Source: Phycisphaerales bacterium
Lineage (GTDB): Bacteria > Planctomycetota > Phycisphaerae > Phycisphaerales > UBA1924
Length of the DNA stretch: 64,000 nucleotides
Assembly (NCBI GenBank): GCA_029260345.1
Contig: JAJDDK010000005.1
Location: 124,001-188,000 of the forward strand
Direction: 5' to 3'
Made by a program: the position numbers and the translations under genes. This document shows positions 1 to 8,273 of this stretch, one piece after another. Each line of letters begins with the position of its first letter. Within the stretch, counting starts at the first letter, position 1. Under the pieces are notes generated by a model, which saw only the letters and a program-made list of their open reading frames with translations, was not told where the DNA came from and ran no database searches.

Positions 1-1020
1 ATCCCGGCATGTGATCTTTGGACTATTTCGTTCCCGTGCACAGACGTAAGCCTTGCTGGGAACCGAGGCGGCATCCGAGCAAATCAAAGTGCGGCCGTTT
101 GGAAAGTCCTTAGCCTTTTGAAGGAGATTCCGAGGAATCGGACTCCACGAGTCCTGCTTCTTGAGAACGTTGTCGGATTGCTCTCAAGCAACGATGGTCG
201 AGATTTCGGATTCTTGATAAAGGCGCTCAATGAACACGGATATGGCGTGGATCCGTTGAGAATTGATGCAAGACATTTTGTCCCTCAATCTCGACAGAGG
301 CTATTCCTAATTGCGACTAAGTTGGATGCGAATTCGCCAGAAGAAATTGATCCGCATGACATTGCACCGTCTGAAGTTCGACCTCAAATACTACTTAATG
401 CAATGAGAATGCATCAGAAGTATATTTGGCATGCGCGGCCATTGCCTTCGATTCGGTCACGCGCCGTCAAAGTCGATTCTGTCTTAGAGCCCTTGCCGCT
501 TGATGACGAAAGATGGTGGGATAGTGGGCGAACAAAGCATTTTTACAACCAAATTCACCCGCGACATTTACCGGCTGTGAAAGAGGCGCTTAGCAGCAAA
601 GATATTTCATATTTTACTGCATTTCGTCGCGTCAGAGTCATCGATGGAACAAAGCGATGTGTTGCCGAGATACGACGCGACGGGATCGCCGGATGCCTGA
701 GGACACCAAAGGGCGGAAGCGCAAAACAGATTGTCGTACGTGCAAGCAGTGAAGGGCTATCTGTTCGCCACTTAACTCCGTTTGAGTGCATGCAACTACA
801 AGGATGGAAGAAAAGACCAGATCCTTCAATCGACACTGATGATATGTTGTTCGCTTTAGGAGATGCGGTTTGCGTGCCAGCAGTGCGTTGGGTGCTGGAG
901 AATGCGGTAGGGCATCCGAACAGCAATGCTCCAAGACCAAGTAAGTCTTCACGGAGTTCCAAGAATGACAATGGAAGAAGTTCTTCAAGGACTCGACGCG
1001 TCGCTGTCAAATTGGCTTGA
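1..1020 (+). CDS. DNA (cytosine-5)-methyltransferase, 5'-truncated by window edge
   Basis: The reading frame is open from base 1, so the N-terminus with the SAM-binding motif I lies outside the window. The visible 339 residues carry the order typical of C5 methyltransferases. Motif IV is FPCTDVSLAG with the catalytic cysteine at fragment residue 13. Motif VI is LLLENVVGLL (ENV at 55-57). Motif VIII is PQSRQRLFLIA (95-105). A target-recognition region follows, and motif X is GDAVCVPAVRWVLENA (287 onward). Such enzymes methylate cytosine C5 in a short DNA site. The next gene overlaps its 3' end by 56 bases and encodes a DUF4928-like protein, the pairing expected of a type II restriction-modification locus. 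The region is visibly more AT-rich than what follows, which suggests horizontal acquisition. The recognition site cannot be read from the sequence. Confidence 0.93.
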   Translation: MPACDLWTISFPCTDVSLAGNRGGIRANQSAAVWKVLSLLKEIPRNRTPRVLLLENVVGLLSSNDGRDFGFLIKALNEHGYGVDPLRIDARHFVPQSRQRLFLIATKLDANSPEEIDPHDIAPSEVRPQILLNAMRMHQKYIWHARPLPSIRSRAVKVDSVLEPLPLDDERWWDSGRTKHFYNQIHPRHLPAVKEALSSKDISYFTAFRRVRVIDGTKRCVAEIRRDGIAGCLRTPKGGSAKQIVVRASSEGLSVRHLTPFECMQLQGWKKRPDPSIDTDDMLFALGDAVCVPAVRWVLENAVGHPNSNAPRPSKSSRSSKNDNGRSSSRTRRVAVKLA

Positions 1021-1969
1021 TGAAAACCGTGTCGGAACTCGCCCAGTCGCGAGAGGGACGATTGCAGGCGCCCTCTTAATTCTTGAAGGCGTTGCAGATG
1101 ACTGGCCCAGGGATTGGGAATCATTCCTGTCAGACAAAGTTAGAGGCCAACTGAAACGATGCTCTGGCGAAAGAGTTCAAGAAATTATCGCGCGTTTTGG
1201 CAAACACAATCGCCTCTACAGCCAGGAAGGGGGGCGGACAAATAGAGCGCAAAGGCCAGCGGGAGAGTTATTATTCGAGCTGATTCAGGCTTCAAAGCTT
1301 GATAAATTGTCTGAGAATGATCGACGTTGGGTTTGCGAGCAATTGCAGCGAAGACTTTATGACGACTTTGTCAAGCCGTGGTATGAGAATGCCGGGGTCC
1401 AAATTAAGTGGAACCGATCGATAACTACGCAAACCGCTTGTCAAAGGCTCTTAGAGAGCGCCAAAGAGATCGGTGCGACAGGGGTTGCGGCACAACACAT
1501 TGTTGGAGCGGCACTCGCCTTAGCGAATAGCTCTCGCGAGATTTCCAACCATCCTGTACCTGCATCAGATTCCTCAACTGACAGAAGCGCGGATTTTGAA
1601 GTAGGGAATGCTGCAATTCACGTGACTGTCGCGCCCGCAAACAAGCTCCTGCGTCGATGCGACGGCAACCTCGATGAAGGACTTGATCCAATAATTCTCA
1701 CGACGGCCGAAGGCTCTCGATATGTCGAAGACCTACTCACGCAGAATGGATTACAAGGTCTAGTTGCGGTCTTGGAGATTACTCAATTTGTTCATACGCT
1801 TATTGAACAAATTGCAGGCTTCGAACCTCCTGCTCGAACCAAGTACTTATACGACTTATTGGTCGAATACAATCGAAGAATTCGCGAATCTGAATCGGAT
1901 CGAAGCGCTTGCGTAAGAATTCCAAAAACTCTTGAGCAAGCTGCAAAGAAATCAGGAACACTGTTCTAG
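965..1969 (+). CDS. DUF4928-like protein, probable type II restriction endonuclease
   Basis: A protein of 334 residues. I chose the ATG at 965 because GGAG lies 8 bases upstream; an in-frame ATG at 926 would add 13 residues but lacks a ribosome site. It overlaps the methyltransferase by 56 bases. It resembles the DUF4928 family, which is found beside C5 methyltransferases. Visible conserved blocks are AAQHIVGAALALAN in the middle, SADFEVGNAAIHVTVAP about two thirds along, and a C-terminal LLVEYNRRIRESESD. Restriction activity is inferred from gene pairing. The D..E.. pattern in the SADFEVGN block could be part of a nuclease site, but I cannot show that. The stop codon overlaps the stop of the convergent deoC in a shared CTAG. 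Codon use is AT-richer than in downstream genes. Confidence 0.75.
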   Translation: MTMEEVLQGLDASLSNWLDENRVGTRPVARGTIAGALLILEGVADDWPRDWESFLSDKVRGQLKRCSGERVQEIIARFGKHNRLYSQEGGRTNRAQRPAGELLFELIQASKLDKLSENDRRWVCEQLQRRLYDDFVKPWYENAGVQIKWNRSITTQTACQRLLESAKEIGATGVAAQHIVGAALALANSSREISNHPVPASDSSTDRSADFEVGNAAIHVTVAPANKLLRRCDGNLDEGLDPIILTTAEGSRYVEDLLTQNGLQGLVAVLEITQFVHTLIEQIAGFEPPARTKYLYDLLVEYNRRIRESESDRSACVRIPKTLEQAAKKSGTLF

Positions 1970-2679
1970 CAATTGCCTTTGACAATCTTCACACTCGCCG
2001 ACGCCCCGATCCGGTCCGCGCCCGCCTCAAACATCGCCATCGCGACGTCGTAATCGCGCACGCCGCCGGACGCTTTCACTTTCAAGCCTTCCGCATGTTT
2101 CTTCATGAGACGCACGGCTTCAATCGTCGCGCCGCCCGCGCTGTGAAACCCCGTTGACGTCTTGACGAAATCGCACCCCGCCCCGCGAGCCGCCGCGCAG
2201 GCGCAGGCGATCATTGCTTCGAATTCATCATCGCTTGACGCCGCCGCCCGCAGCGCCGCTGACTCAATGATCACCTTCACCACGCACGAAGCGCGGCTCG
2301 CACGCACCGCTCGCGTCGTCTCCAGCAGATCGCTCCGCAACATCGCTTCATCTTTGTGAATGATGCGCGGCAGCCACGCCACCAGATCAACTTCCTCCGC
2401 GCCCGCCTTCACCGACTGCGTCGCTTCAACCGCGCGCTGCATCGGCGTGCATGCCCCCATCGGAAATGACACGACCGTGCACAGCTTCACGTCGTGCGGC
2501 GTTTCCTTGGCAATTTCGTCCAGCAATTCCCGCACCGCCGGCACGTACACCGGATTCACACACACCGAAGCAAATCCATGCTCCACCGCCTCATGCACCA
2601 GCGTCACCACCGCCCCCGGTGATGCGACCGGGTCCAGAAGCGTGTGATCAATGCGCGACGCGAGTTCCGACTTCTTCAT
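1966..2679 (-). CDS. deoC: Deoxyribose-phosphate aldolase
   Basis: Class I aldolase that splits 2-deoxyribose-5-phosphate into glyceraldehyde-3-phosphate and acetaldehyde in deoxynucleoside catabolism. The start chosen gives 237 residues beginning MKKSELASRIDHTLL; an ATG 24 bases upstream (2703) is also possible. Family signatures are visible: IDHTLL near the N-terminus, EEVDLVAWL with the catalytic aspartate (D98), VVKVIIES (K135) and FVKTSTGF with the Schiff-base lysine (K173), then ASGGVRD and a phosphate-binding GADRIGAS near the end. Length matches the family. The gene converges on the restriction-modification locus and shares its final four bases with it, so it marks the likely boundary between transferred and resident DNA. 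Confidence 0.94.
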   Translation of the reverse strand: MKKSELASRIDHTLLDPVASPGAVVTLVHEAVEHGFASVCVNPVYVPAVRELLDEIAKETPHDVKLCTVVSFPMGACTPMQRAVEATQSVKAGAEEVDLVAWLPRIIHKDEAMLRSDLLETTRAVRASRASCVVKVIIESAALRAAASSDDEFEAMIACACAAARGAGCDFVKTSTGFHSAGGATIEAVRLMKKHAEGLKVKASGGVRDYDVAMAMFEAGADRIGASASVKIVKGNC

Positions 2680-2703
2680 GCGCGCGATCGTAACAACTCC
2701 CAT

Positions 2704-2770
2704 CCCTCTCCCTCTGGGAGAGGCCAGGTGAGGGCTCTAAGCCTACCCCTCCTCCAAGCCTCAACCGTTC
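2704..2770. repeat. Truncated copy of intergenic palindromic repeat
   Basis: Upstream of deoC lies CCCTCTCCCTCTGGGAGAGG followed by CCAGGTGAGGGCTCTAAGCC and a pyrimidine-rich tract. The hairpin resembles the A-type end of the composite repeats at 16050 and 21205. The tract after GAGGGCT resembles the interior of the 153 bp repeat at 28065. It reads as a decayed or partial copy of the same repeat superfamily. Confidence 0.6.
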
Positions 2771-2837
2771 AAGTGCGCACGCAAAAGGTAACCCCGCGAT
2801 CCCTTCACGAATTCTTTGCGCACTTCACTCGCCACCC

Positions 2838-4343
2838 TCAATCCTCAACATACGAAGCCTCCTCAATAAACGCCTCCGCATGCTCGCGCAGCGAGATCAG
2901 CGAAGGCACATGGATGTACATCATGTGCCCCGATTCGTAGTAGCTCGTCGAGATATTCTCGCGCAACTGCGGCTCAAGCCCTAAATGACTCACCGTGTAC
3001 TCCGTCGCAAAGTACGGCGTCGCCAGATCGTAATACCCGCTCGCGATATGCACGCGCAGGTACGGATTCTCATTCATCGCGCGGCGGAGATCCTCCGCCA
3101 CATTCGCATACCCCTGATTCGACTCCGATCCCCAGCGCCACGGATGCACGCGCCCGGTCAGAATCTCATACGGCAAGTCAGACTCAAAACCCAAACTTCG
3201 GCGCACGTAATCATTCAGCGCCGCCGCATACGGCCCGCTGATCGCCGCCATGCTCGGGTCGTACTGATACCGCTCACCCGCGGCGTCTGAATCGATCCCC
3301 GTGAAACGTGAATCCAAACGCCCCACGGTCAGCCGCTCATCCCGGCGCAGTTCCTTGCAGAAACGACCGATCTCGATGCGCAGGTTTGCCTGCTGCACGT
3401 AATCCTCGCTCAGGCCCGTCAGTCTCGACACACGGCGCGCAATCTCATCGCGTTCCGCCGCGCTCAGACCGTCGCCCTTGGCCAGCGCCGTCCAGTAGTC
3501 ACCCAGCGCAAATGATTCGCTCTCGCGCAGCGCCTGTTGCAGATCCCCCTGCAAATCGCGCGGCAACTTGCCGTGATGCCACGCCGTCGCCGTATACGTC
3601 GGAAGGAACAGCGCATACGGAAGGTCGTTGCCCACATCGAATCGCGCCGTCTGGAAATTCAAAATCGACGAGATCAGCACAATGCCGTTCACATACATGT
3701 CATGGCGCGATTGCAGATGCCGCGCCAGCGCCGCGGCTCGCGTCGTGCCGTAGCTCTCACCCGCGAGAAACTTCGGCGACAACCATCGTTCGTTCTGCGT
3801 CGTCCACAACCGGATGAACTCACCGACCGATTGCGCATCTTCATTGAGGCCGGAGAACTCGCGCTGCTCTCGACCTTCCGCCGGGCGGCTGTACCCAGTG
3901 CCGACGGGATCAATGAACACGAGATCCGTCGCACCGAGCCACGTGCCTTCGTTGGGCGCCAGCCGCGCCGGGGGCGGCAGCGCTTCGCCATCATCCGTCA
4001 TCAGGACGCGCATCGGCCCGATTGCGCCCATGTGCAGCCACACCGAGGACGACCCCGGCCCGCCGTTGAAGACGAACGTCACCGGCCGCGATGCGGGGTC
4101 ATCGGCGCCATCCAGCGTGTACGCGATGTGGAAAACGGTCGCGCGCATTTCGCCCGACTCATCCCGCATGGGCAAGAAGCCAGCCGTCGCCGTGTAGGAC
4201 AATTGCTGCCCGTCGAGCGAGATCGTGTGATGGGTCACACTCGGCGCGCCGGGGTTCTTCGCCTCATTTTCTGGCTCTTCAGCGAGACAGATGGTCGCAC
4301 ACATCACAGCGCACAGGCCCGCCATCCAGTTCCGCATTCGCAT
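2838..4343 (-). CDS. Exported serine carboxypeptidase, peptidase S10 family
   Basis: A protein of 501 residues with an N-terminal signal peptide (hydrophobic stretch about 6-21 ending in LAEE). It has the alpha/beta-hydrolase layout of S10 carboxypeptidases. The oxyanion region is FNGGPGSSS (92-100), the nucleophile is in AGESYGT (Ser197), the acid is in SGYYDLATP (Asp439) and the histidine is in YESGHMMYIH (His473). It should remove C-terminal residues from peptides outside the cytoplasm. It stands alone on the minus strand, divergent from the propeller lipoprotein at 4566 across about 220 bases that hold the promoters. An alternative start two codons later is possible. Confidence 0.93.
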   Translation of the reverse strand: MRMRNWMAGLCAVMCATICLAEEPENEAKNPGAPSVTHHTISLDGQQLSYTATAGFLPMRDESGEMRATVFHIAYTLDGADDPASRPVTFVFNGGPGSSSVWLHMGAIGPMRVLMTDDGEALPPPARLAPNEGTWLGATDLVFIDPVGTGYSRPAEGREQREFSGLNEDAQSVGEFIRLWTTQNERWLSPKFLAGESYGTTRAAALARHLQSRHDMYVNGIVLISSILNFQTARFDVGNDLPYALFLPTYTATAWHHGKLPRDLQGDLQQALRESESFALGDYWTALAKGDGLSAAERDEIARRVSRLTGLSEDYVQQANLRIEIGRFCKELRRDERLTVGRLDSRFTGIDSDAAGERYQYDPSMAAISGPYAAALNDYVRRSLGFESDLPYEILTGRVHPWRWGSESNQGYANVAEDLRRAMNENPYLRVHIASGYYDLATPYFATEYTVSHLGLEPQLRENISTSYYESGHMMYIHVPSLISLREHAEAFIEEASYVED

Positions 4344-4565
4344 CAGTCGGTCCTCCTCAGGGGTCGCAATGCACCCAGTGTCACGCCTCCACGCGATTCA
4401 GGCCAATCACGCACACAAACCGCACCCAAAGGCGTCGAAGCGGATACCATCCGCGGTTTCCCACGCCGCAGGAAATCTCTTGGGGAAATCCAAGTGGCGT
4501 GCCCTGTTTTCGACCTACCACTGATCCCGGCGCCTGTCGCCACGATCACCCCGCTGGAGTGAACG

Positions 4566-5786
4566 ATGCGGAACTCGATTGTTGTTGCTGTGACTTTGAC
4601 CAGCGCTCTTGGACTCGGCGCCGGATGCGCGACCGCGCAACCCGCCCCAGGCGCGGACTGGCGTGAAGCCGAGGCAGGCGTCCTCCGCAATCATGTGCAG
4701 CTCACGTTCCCGACTCAGTTTGTGAAAGCGGGCGAAGCGTACTTCAGCCCCGACGCGCGCTGGATTATTTTCCAGGCCGTCCCGCAGCCGCCCAAGGGCG
4801 AAACGCCCGCGACGTTCTATTCCATGTACGTCGCACCGCTCACATTCGGTGCGCAAGGCGAAATCATCGGGCTCGGCGAAGTAACCGAAGTCTCCAACCC
4901 CGGCTCAGCCAACACCTGCGGCTTCTTCCATCCGACCGAACCGGGACGCATCATTTTCGGCTCCACCATCGTGCCACCCGTCGAAGGGCCGGACGCGGGC
5001 TACCAGCGCGGCAGCAATGACTACCGCTGGGCCTTCCCGGAGCAGATGGAAGTCGTCTCCATGATCGTTCCCGAAATCGCCCGCGACGCGGCGATGCATC
5101 AGCCCGTCGCCTCCACACCGGCGCTGCTCGTTGATGAAACTGAATCTGAAGCAACGCCGCTCTGGACGCACCACGGCTACGACGCCGAATGCGCGTACTC
5201 ACCCGATGGCCGGTTCATCATTCACACACGTGTGAATCCCGAAACTCAGGATCCTGATCTCTTCCTCTACGACGCGCAGTCCGGCGACGTCATCCCCGTC
5301 ATGGAAAAGAAGGGGTACGACGGCGGGCCGTTTTTCTCCGCGGATGGCCGGCGCATCACGTACCGCTCCGACCGTCGCGGCGACGACCTCCTGCAACTTT
5401 TCGTGCTGGATTTCCTCGTCGTGGATGGCCCCGATGGCGAGCCGACCGTTGAACTCTTCGAGCATCAGGTCACCAACAACGAGCACGTGAACTGGGCGCC
5501 GTACTGGCACCCGTCCGGCCGATACCTCGTGTACACGACCAGCGAAGTGAGCCACCGCAATTACGAAGTGTTCGCGATTGATGCGCCGCGCTACGGCAAA
5601 ATTCAGAACCGCATGATGCCGCGCAAGCGCCGCCTCACTTTTGCGGAAGGTTTCGACGGCATGCCCGTCTTCTCAACCGATGCGCGCCTCATGATGTGGA
5701 CAAGTCAGCGCGGCGCCCCGGCGCCCGGCGACGACCGCCCCTCCAGCCAGGTCTGGATCGCTGAAGTCGTTGACACGACGCCGTAA
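4566..5786 (+). CDS. TolB-like beta-propeller lipoprotein (PD40 repeats)
   Basis: A protein of 406 residues. GGAG at 4556-4559 supports the ATG at 4566. The N-terminus is a lipoprotein signal with lipobox LGAGC at about residues 17-21. The body contains PD40/WD40-like blades of the TolB type: YFSPDARWIIFQA, CAYSPDGRFIIHTR, FFSADGRRITYRSDR, YWHPSGRYLVYTT and VFSTDARLMMWTSQR. Such proteins are usually periplasmic or surface scaffolds that bind partner proteins, and no catalytic residues are evident. A second unrelated-looking propeller lipoprotein lies at 12243. The partner of this one is unknown, and neighbours do not form an obvious Tol-Pal operon. Confidence 0.85.
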   Translation: MRNSIVVAVTLTSALGLGAGCATAQPAPGADWREAEAGVLRNHVQLTFPTQFVKAGEAYFSPDARWIIFQAVPQPPKGETPATFYSMYVAPLTFGAQGEIIGLGEVTEVSNPGSANTCGFFHPTEPGRIIFGSTIVPPVEGPDAGYQRGSNDYRWAFPEQMEVVSMIVPEIARDAAMHQPVASTPALLVDETESEATPLWTHHGYDAECAYSPDGRFIIHTRVNPETQDPDLFLYDAQSGDVIPVMEKKGYDGGPFFSADGRRITYRSDRRGDDLLQLFVLDFLVVDGPDGEPTVELFEHQVTNNEHVNWAPYWHPSGRYLVYTTSEVSHRNYEVFAIDAPRYGKIQNRMMPRKRRLTFAEGFDGMPVFSTDARLMMWTSQRGAPAPGDDRPSSQVWIAEVVDTTP

Positions 5787-5818
5787 TTGAGACGTTGAAA
5801 GCAGAACAACCGGTGGCA

Positions 5819-5834
5819 TCCCGGCGCGCCGGGA
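5819..5834. terminator. Palindrome between convergent genes, possible bidirectional terminator
   Basis: A perfect 16 bp palindrome TCCCGGCGCGCCGGGA lies in the 77-base gap between the convergent propeller gene and the thioredoxin gene. It could fold into a GC hairpin on either transcript. There is no T-tract, so intrinsic termination is uncertain. Confidence 0.4.
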
Positions 5835-5863
5835 CCTCGCCCGTGTGCGCGCAGCAAGCGCCA

Positions 5864-6325
5864 TTACTTCGAGCGTTCGCTCTCAACGGCGCTGCCCATC
5901 CACGCCAGCAGCGCAGGCGCCGTTTTCACGCCCACGACGCGATCGACAACCTGACCATCGCGAACAATCATCATCGCAGGAATGCCCTGCACACCGAATT
6001 GCTGCGCAAGTTCGCCGTCTACATCCACATCGAGATACACCGGCTCGGTGTTCTCTGTTGCGAACGCAATGACGGATTTGTCCTTGAGCGCGCCGCGCTT
6101 GAATGTCTGACACGGTCCGCACCAATCGGCTGTCGCGAACACCAGCACCGGCTTGCCGGATTGCGCTGCTCGAGCGGCGGCGTCTTCATACGACACTTCA
6201 AGATCAAACATCTCAGGCGCCGGCGCCACGCCGCCGCCCGCGATCGCACGAATGGCGAGGACCGCCACGATCATCAATAGAACAAACCCAAGCGGGCCTC
6301 TCATCGAACTCGACGCGTTCTTCAT
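5864..6325 (-). CDS. Membrane-anchored thioredoxin-fold protein
   Basis: A protein of 153 residues. The ATG at 6325 is preceded by AGGAG at good spacing; a longer frame reaches 6367 without such support. One membrane segment (about 11-29) is followed by a thioredoxin domain with the redox motif WCGPC (Cys69, Cys72), the cis-proline block VQGIPAMMIV and VDGELAQQF upstream of it. It probably acts as a dithiol-disulfide reductant or oxidant on the outer face of the cytoplasmic membrane. There is no DsbD or cytochrome-c maturation gene nearby to define its partner. Confidence 0.9.
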   Translation of the reverse strand: MKNASSSMRGPLGFVLLMIVAVLAIRAIAGGGVAPAPEMFDLEVSYEDAAARAAQSGKPVLVFATADWCGPCQTFKRGALKDKSVIAFATENTEPVYLDVDVDGELAQQFGVQGIPAMMIVRDGQVVDRVVGVKTAPALLAWMGSAVESERSK

Positions 6326-6506
6326 ACGTTCAACTCCTGGGGCGGCAAACTCAGCGCTGCTTGTCATCGTATGACAACTGTCGTCAGGACGGATTTATTC
6401 GTGTGCTCCCGATCAATCCGCTCTGTGAGCATTCTTCGGCATTCTGAGATCGGCGTTGAGAGCGGCGTCAGGCCCGTATAATCGGGCCTATCCAGTTGAG
6501 GCCTGC

Positions 6507-7196
6507 ATGCGCATCGTGTCCGCCAACATTTTCTGCTTGAACATCAAGCCGGCCCAGGCCATCGAGGCCGTGGCGGAACAGAATGCGGACGTCACGCTGC
6601 TGATCGAATCCACGCCGCGCTTTGAGCGCTATGCGTCGTCGAGCCTGCCCCCGCAGCGGGCCAGTGGTCTCACACGCCAGCGCGGCATGCCGATCTCCGT
6701 TCACGCGCGCCCGGAAGTTCCTATTTCTGATGTCGACGAACACGGCCTTGGATGGTTTGAATGCCGCGCCAATGGCGTGCTGCTGCTCGCGGTTCATGCG
6801 ATTGCGCCGTACCTGCCGTGGCGACTCAAACACCGGCGGGCGCAGCTCAATGCACTGGCGCGTCGATTCGCCGCGATCGAACCGAACGACCACGCCCTTG
6901 CCCTCGGCGATTTCAATACGTCACACGGCGCCCGCGCCTGGACGCATCTCGTGGATCACACGACCGAGTGGCGCCGCCTCGATCCTTCGACCGATCGCTG
7001 GAGCGGCACCTGGCCCCTCGGCGGCATGTGGGCGCCCATTGCGCTGGATCATGCGCTGGCGCCGCCTCATCTGGCCGGAGGCAAGGAAGAGCCCCTCACC
7101 AAAGTCCGCACATTCCGCATACCCGGCAGCGACCACATGGGCCTCGTCGTGGATCTGCCCGGCGACGTTGTGCAGCGCAACGGCACGACCGAATAA
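6507..7196 (+). CDS. Endonuclease/exonuclease/phosphatase (EEP) family protein
   Basis: A protein of 229 residues starting MRIVSANIF at 6507, with GAGG just upstream; the frame is open further 5' but that part looks non-coding. EEP metal-dependent phosphodiesterase motifs are present: the N-terminal VSANIFCLN strand with its metal-binding asparagine, an early acidic residue in TLLIEST, the LALGDFNTS block (D and N of the active site), ALDHALA, and the terminal GSDHMGLVVDL with the catalytic aspartate-histidine pair. No membrane segments are seen, unlike many planctomycete EEP proteins. The substrate (DNA, phospholipid or phosphoinositide) cannot be told from sequence. Confidence 0.85.
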   Translation: MRIVSANIFCLNIKPAQAIEAVAEQNADVTLLIESTPRFERYASSSLPPQRASGLTRQRGMPISVHARPEVPISDVDEHGLGWFECRANGVLLLAVHAIAPYLPWRLKHRRAQLNALARRFAAIEPNDHALALGDFNTSHGARAWTHLVDHTTEWRRLDPSTDRWSGTWPLGGMWAPIALDHALAPPHLAGGKEEPLTKVRTFRIPGSDHMGLVVDLPGDVVQRNGTTE

Positions 7197-7265
7197 CTGA
7201 ATTTCATCCACTATCTCAACGCCATTCATAGGCGGTTCGACTCATGCTGAGGCCGAATCCGCTCG

Positions 7266-7649
7266 ATGAACATCACTATGCGCGACCACACCAACCAACG
7301 GGGGCCGACGCTGGTCAATCACGACGATCGTCGTGCGGCCGGCCGACTCGAAACCGAATCGCTCTCGTGCGATCGTGGCGAAATCCTCGATCTCTCGAAG
7401 ACCGGCGCCCGGTTGCGCACCCGCTGGCCCTGGAAGGAAGGGCGCATTCGCACCGTCACCGTCGTCGCGCATGAGTATGTCGTGACGGTCGAAGCGCGCT
7501 GCGTCTGGGCCGTGAAAGACGGCCTCTTCAAGCACACCATCGGTCTTCACTTTGTGAACGTGCCCGTGGAGAAGCAGACGCGCCTCGAAGACGTCGCCCG
7601 CATGTTCGCGTCGCGCGAACTGACCGACGGCTACCGCGAAGCCGCCTGA
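7266..7649 (+). CDS. PilZ domain protein
   Basis: A short single-domain protein of 127 residues. The PilZ signature is split in the usual way: DDRRAAGRLE near the N-terminus (RxxxR) and DLSKTGARLRT about 20 residues later (DxSxxG), followed by a beta-barrel pattern ending in GLHFVNV. PilZ domains bind cyclic di-GMP and pass the signal to a partner, so a role as a small cyclic-di-GMP receptor is likely. ATG codons at 7266 and 7278 are both plausible starts and neither has a strong ribosome site. It converges on the dioxygenase gene 19 bases away. Confidence 0.85.
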   Translation: MNITMRDHTNQRGPTLVNHDDRRAAGRLETESLSCDRGEILDLSKTGARLRTRWPWKEGRIRTVTVVAHEYVVTVEARCVWAVKDGLFKHTIGLHFVNVPVEKQTRLEDVARMFASRELTDGYREAA

Positions 7650-7668
7650 ATCTTCAGCACCGAAAAAC

Positions 7669-8202
7669 TCAAAGCCCCGCAGCGCCCGCGCAATCCGACA
7701 TGTGCGGCGTCCACAGTTCACCCACGCCTGTGTCGCGTGAGTAGATGTGCAATTGCGATAGCGCCGGCGAATAAATGTGCAAGGTGATCATGTCTTCGTC
7801 AGTGTCATTCACGATCTCGTGAATGTCCGCGTCCCACGAAGCGCAGATGTACCCCTTCTCGCGCCGGAAGGGTTCACTCTCAAAGTTCAACGTGCCGTCT
7901 TCGTTCGTCTCAAAGAGCACTTCCGTCGCCGCGCCCTCCACCACAAGGAACGCGCAACTCGAAGCGCGATGGTCGTGAATCGGCGTGCGCTGCCCCGGCT
8001 GCCAGCACACGCACACCAGTTCGTACCACGGTGAAGTGGCCACTTTGTTCCGCGCGTAGTGGTCGCATTCGAAATGCACATGATGACCAAGGCATTCGCG
8101 ATCGACTTCAAGATCGCTGAGCAAGCCGCGCAACGTGTCCAGATCCGCCGGGGCTTGCAGCGAGTTCAGGTAGTCAATGAGTGCATCGAGCTTCTTGGTC
8201 AC
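7669..8202 (-). CDS. Cysteine dioxygenase-like cupin enzyme
   Basis: I place the start at a GTG (8202) because GGAG sits 9 bases before it; this gives 177 residues beginning VTKKLDALIDYLNSL. The cupin iron site is visible as PIHDHRASSCAFLVVEG (two histidines of the HxH motif) and ASWDADIHEIVND (third histidine), then LHIYSPAL, as in cysteine dioxygenases of the CDO_I type. The expected reaction is oxidation of L-cysteine to cysteine sulfinate with O2 and non-heme Fe(II). Related thiol dioxygenases acting on 3-mercaptopropionate cannot be excluded. It lies alone between a convergent PilZ gene and the FKBP gene. Confidence 0.87.
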   Translation of the reverse strand: MTKKLDALIDYLNSLQAPADLDTLRGLLSDLEVDRECLGHHVHFECDHYARNKVATSPWYELVCVCWQPGQRTPIHDHRASSCAFLVVEGAATEVLFETNEDGTLNFESEPFRREKGYICASWDADIHEIVNDTDEDMITLHIYSPALSQLHIYSRDTGVGELWTPHMSDCAGAAGL

Positions 8203-8273
8203 AGTGTTCTCCGGCAATCCAGTCAGTGTCGCTCGCCAACGCGGGCGAATCAAGCCTCAAAGCGCCGTGCGGC

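Noticed and set aside
1966-1969. CTAG shared by two stop codons as an attachment site
   Set aside because: It is a simple convergent stop overlap. I see no direct repeat or integrase gene that would mark a site-specific insertion.
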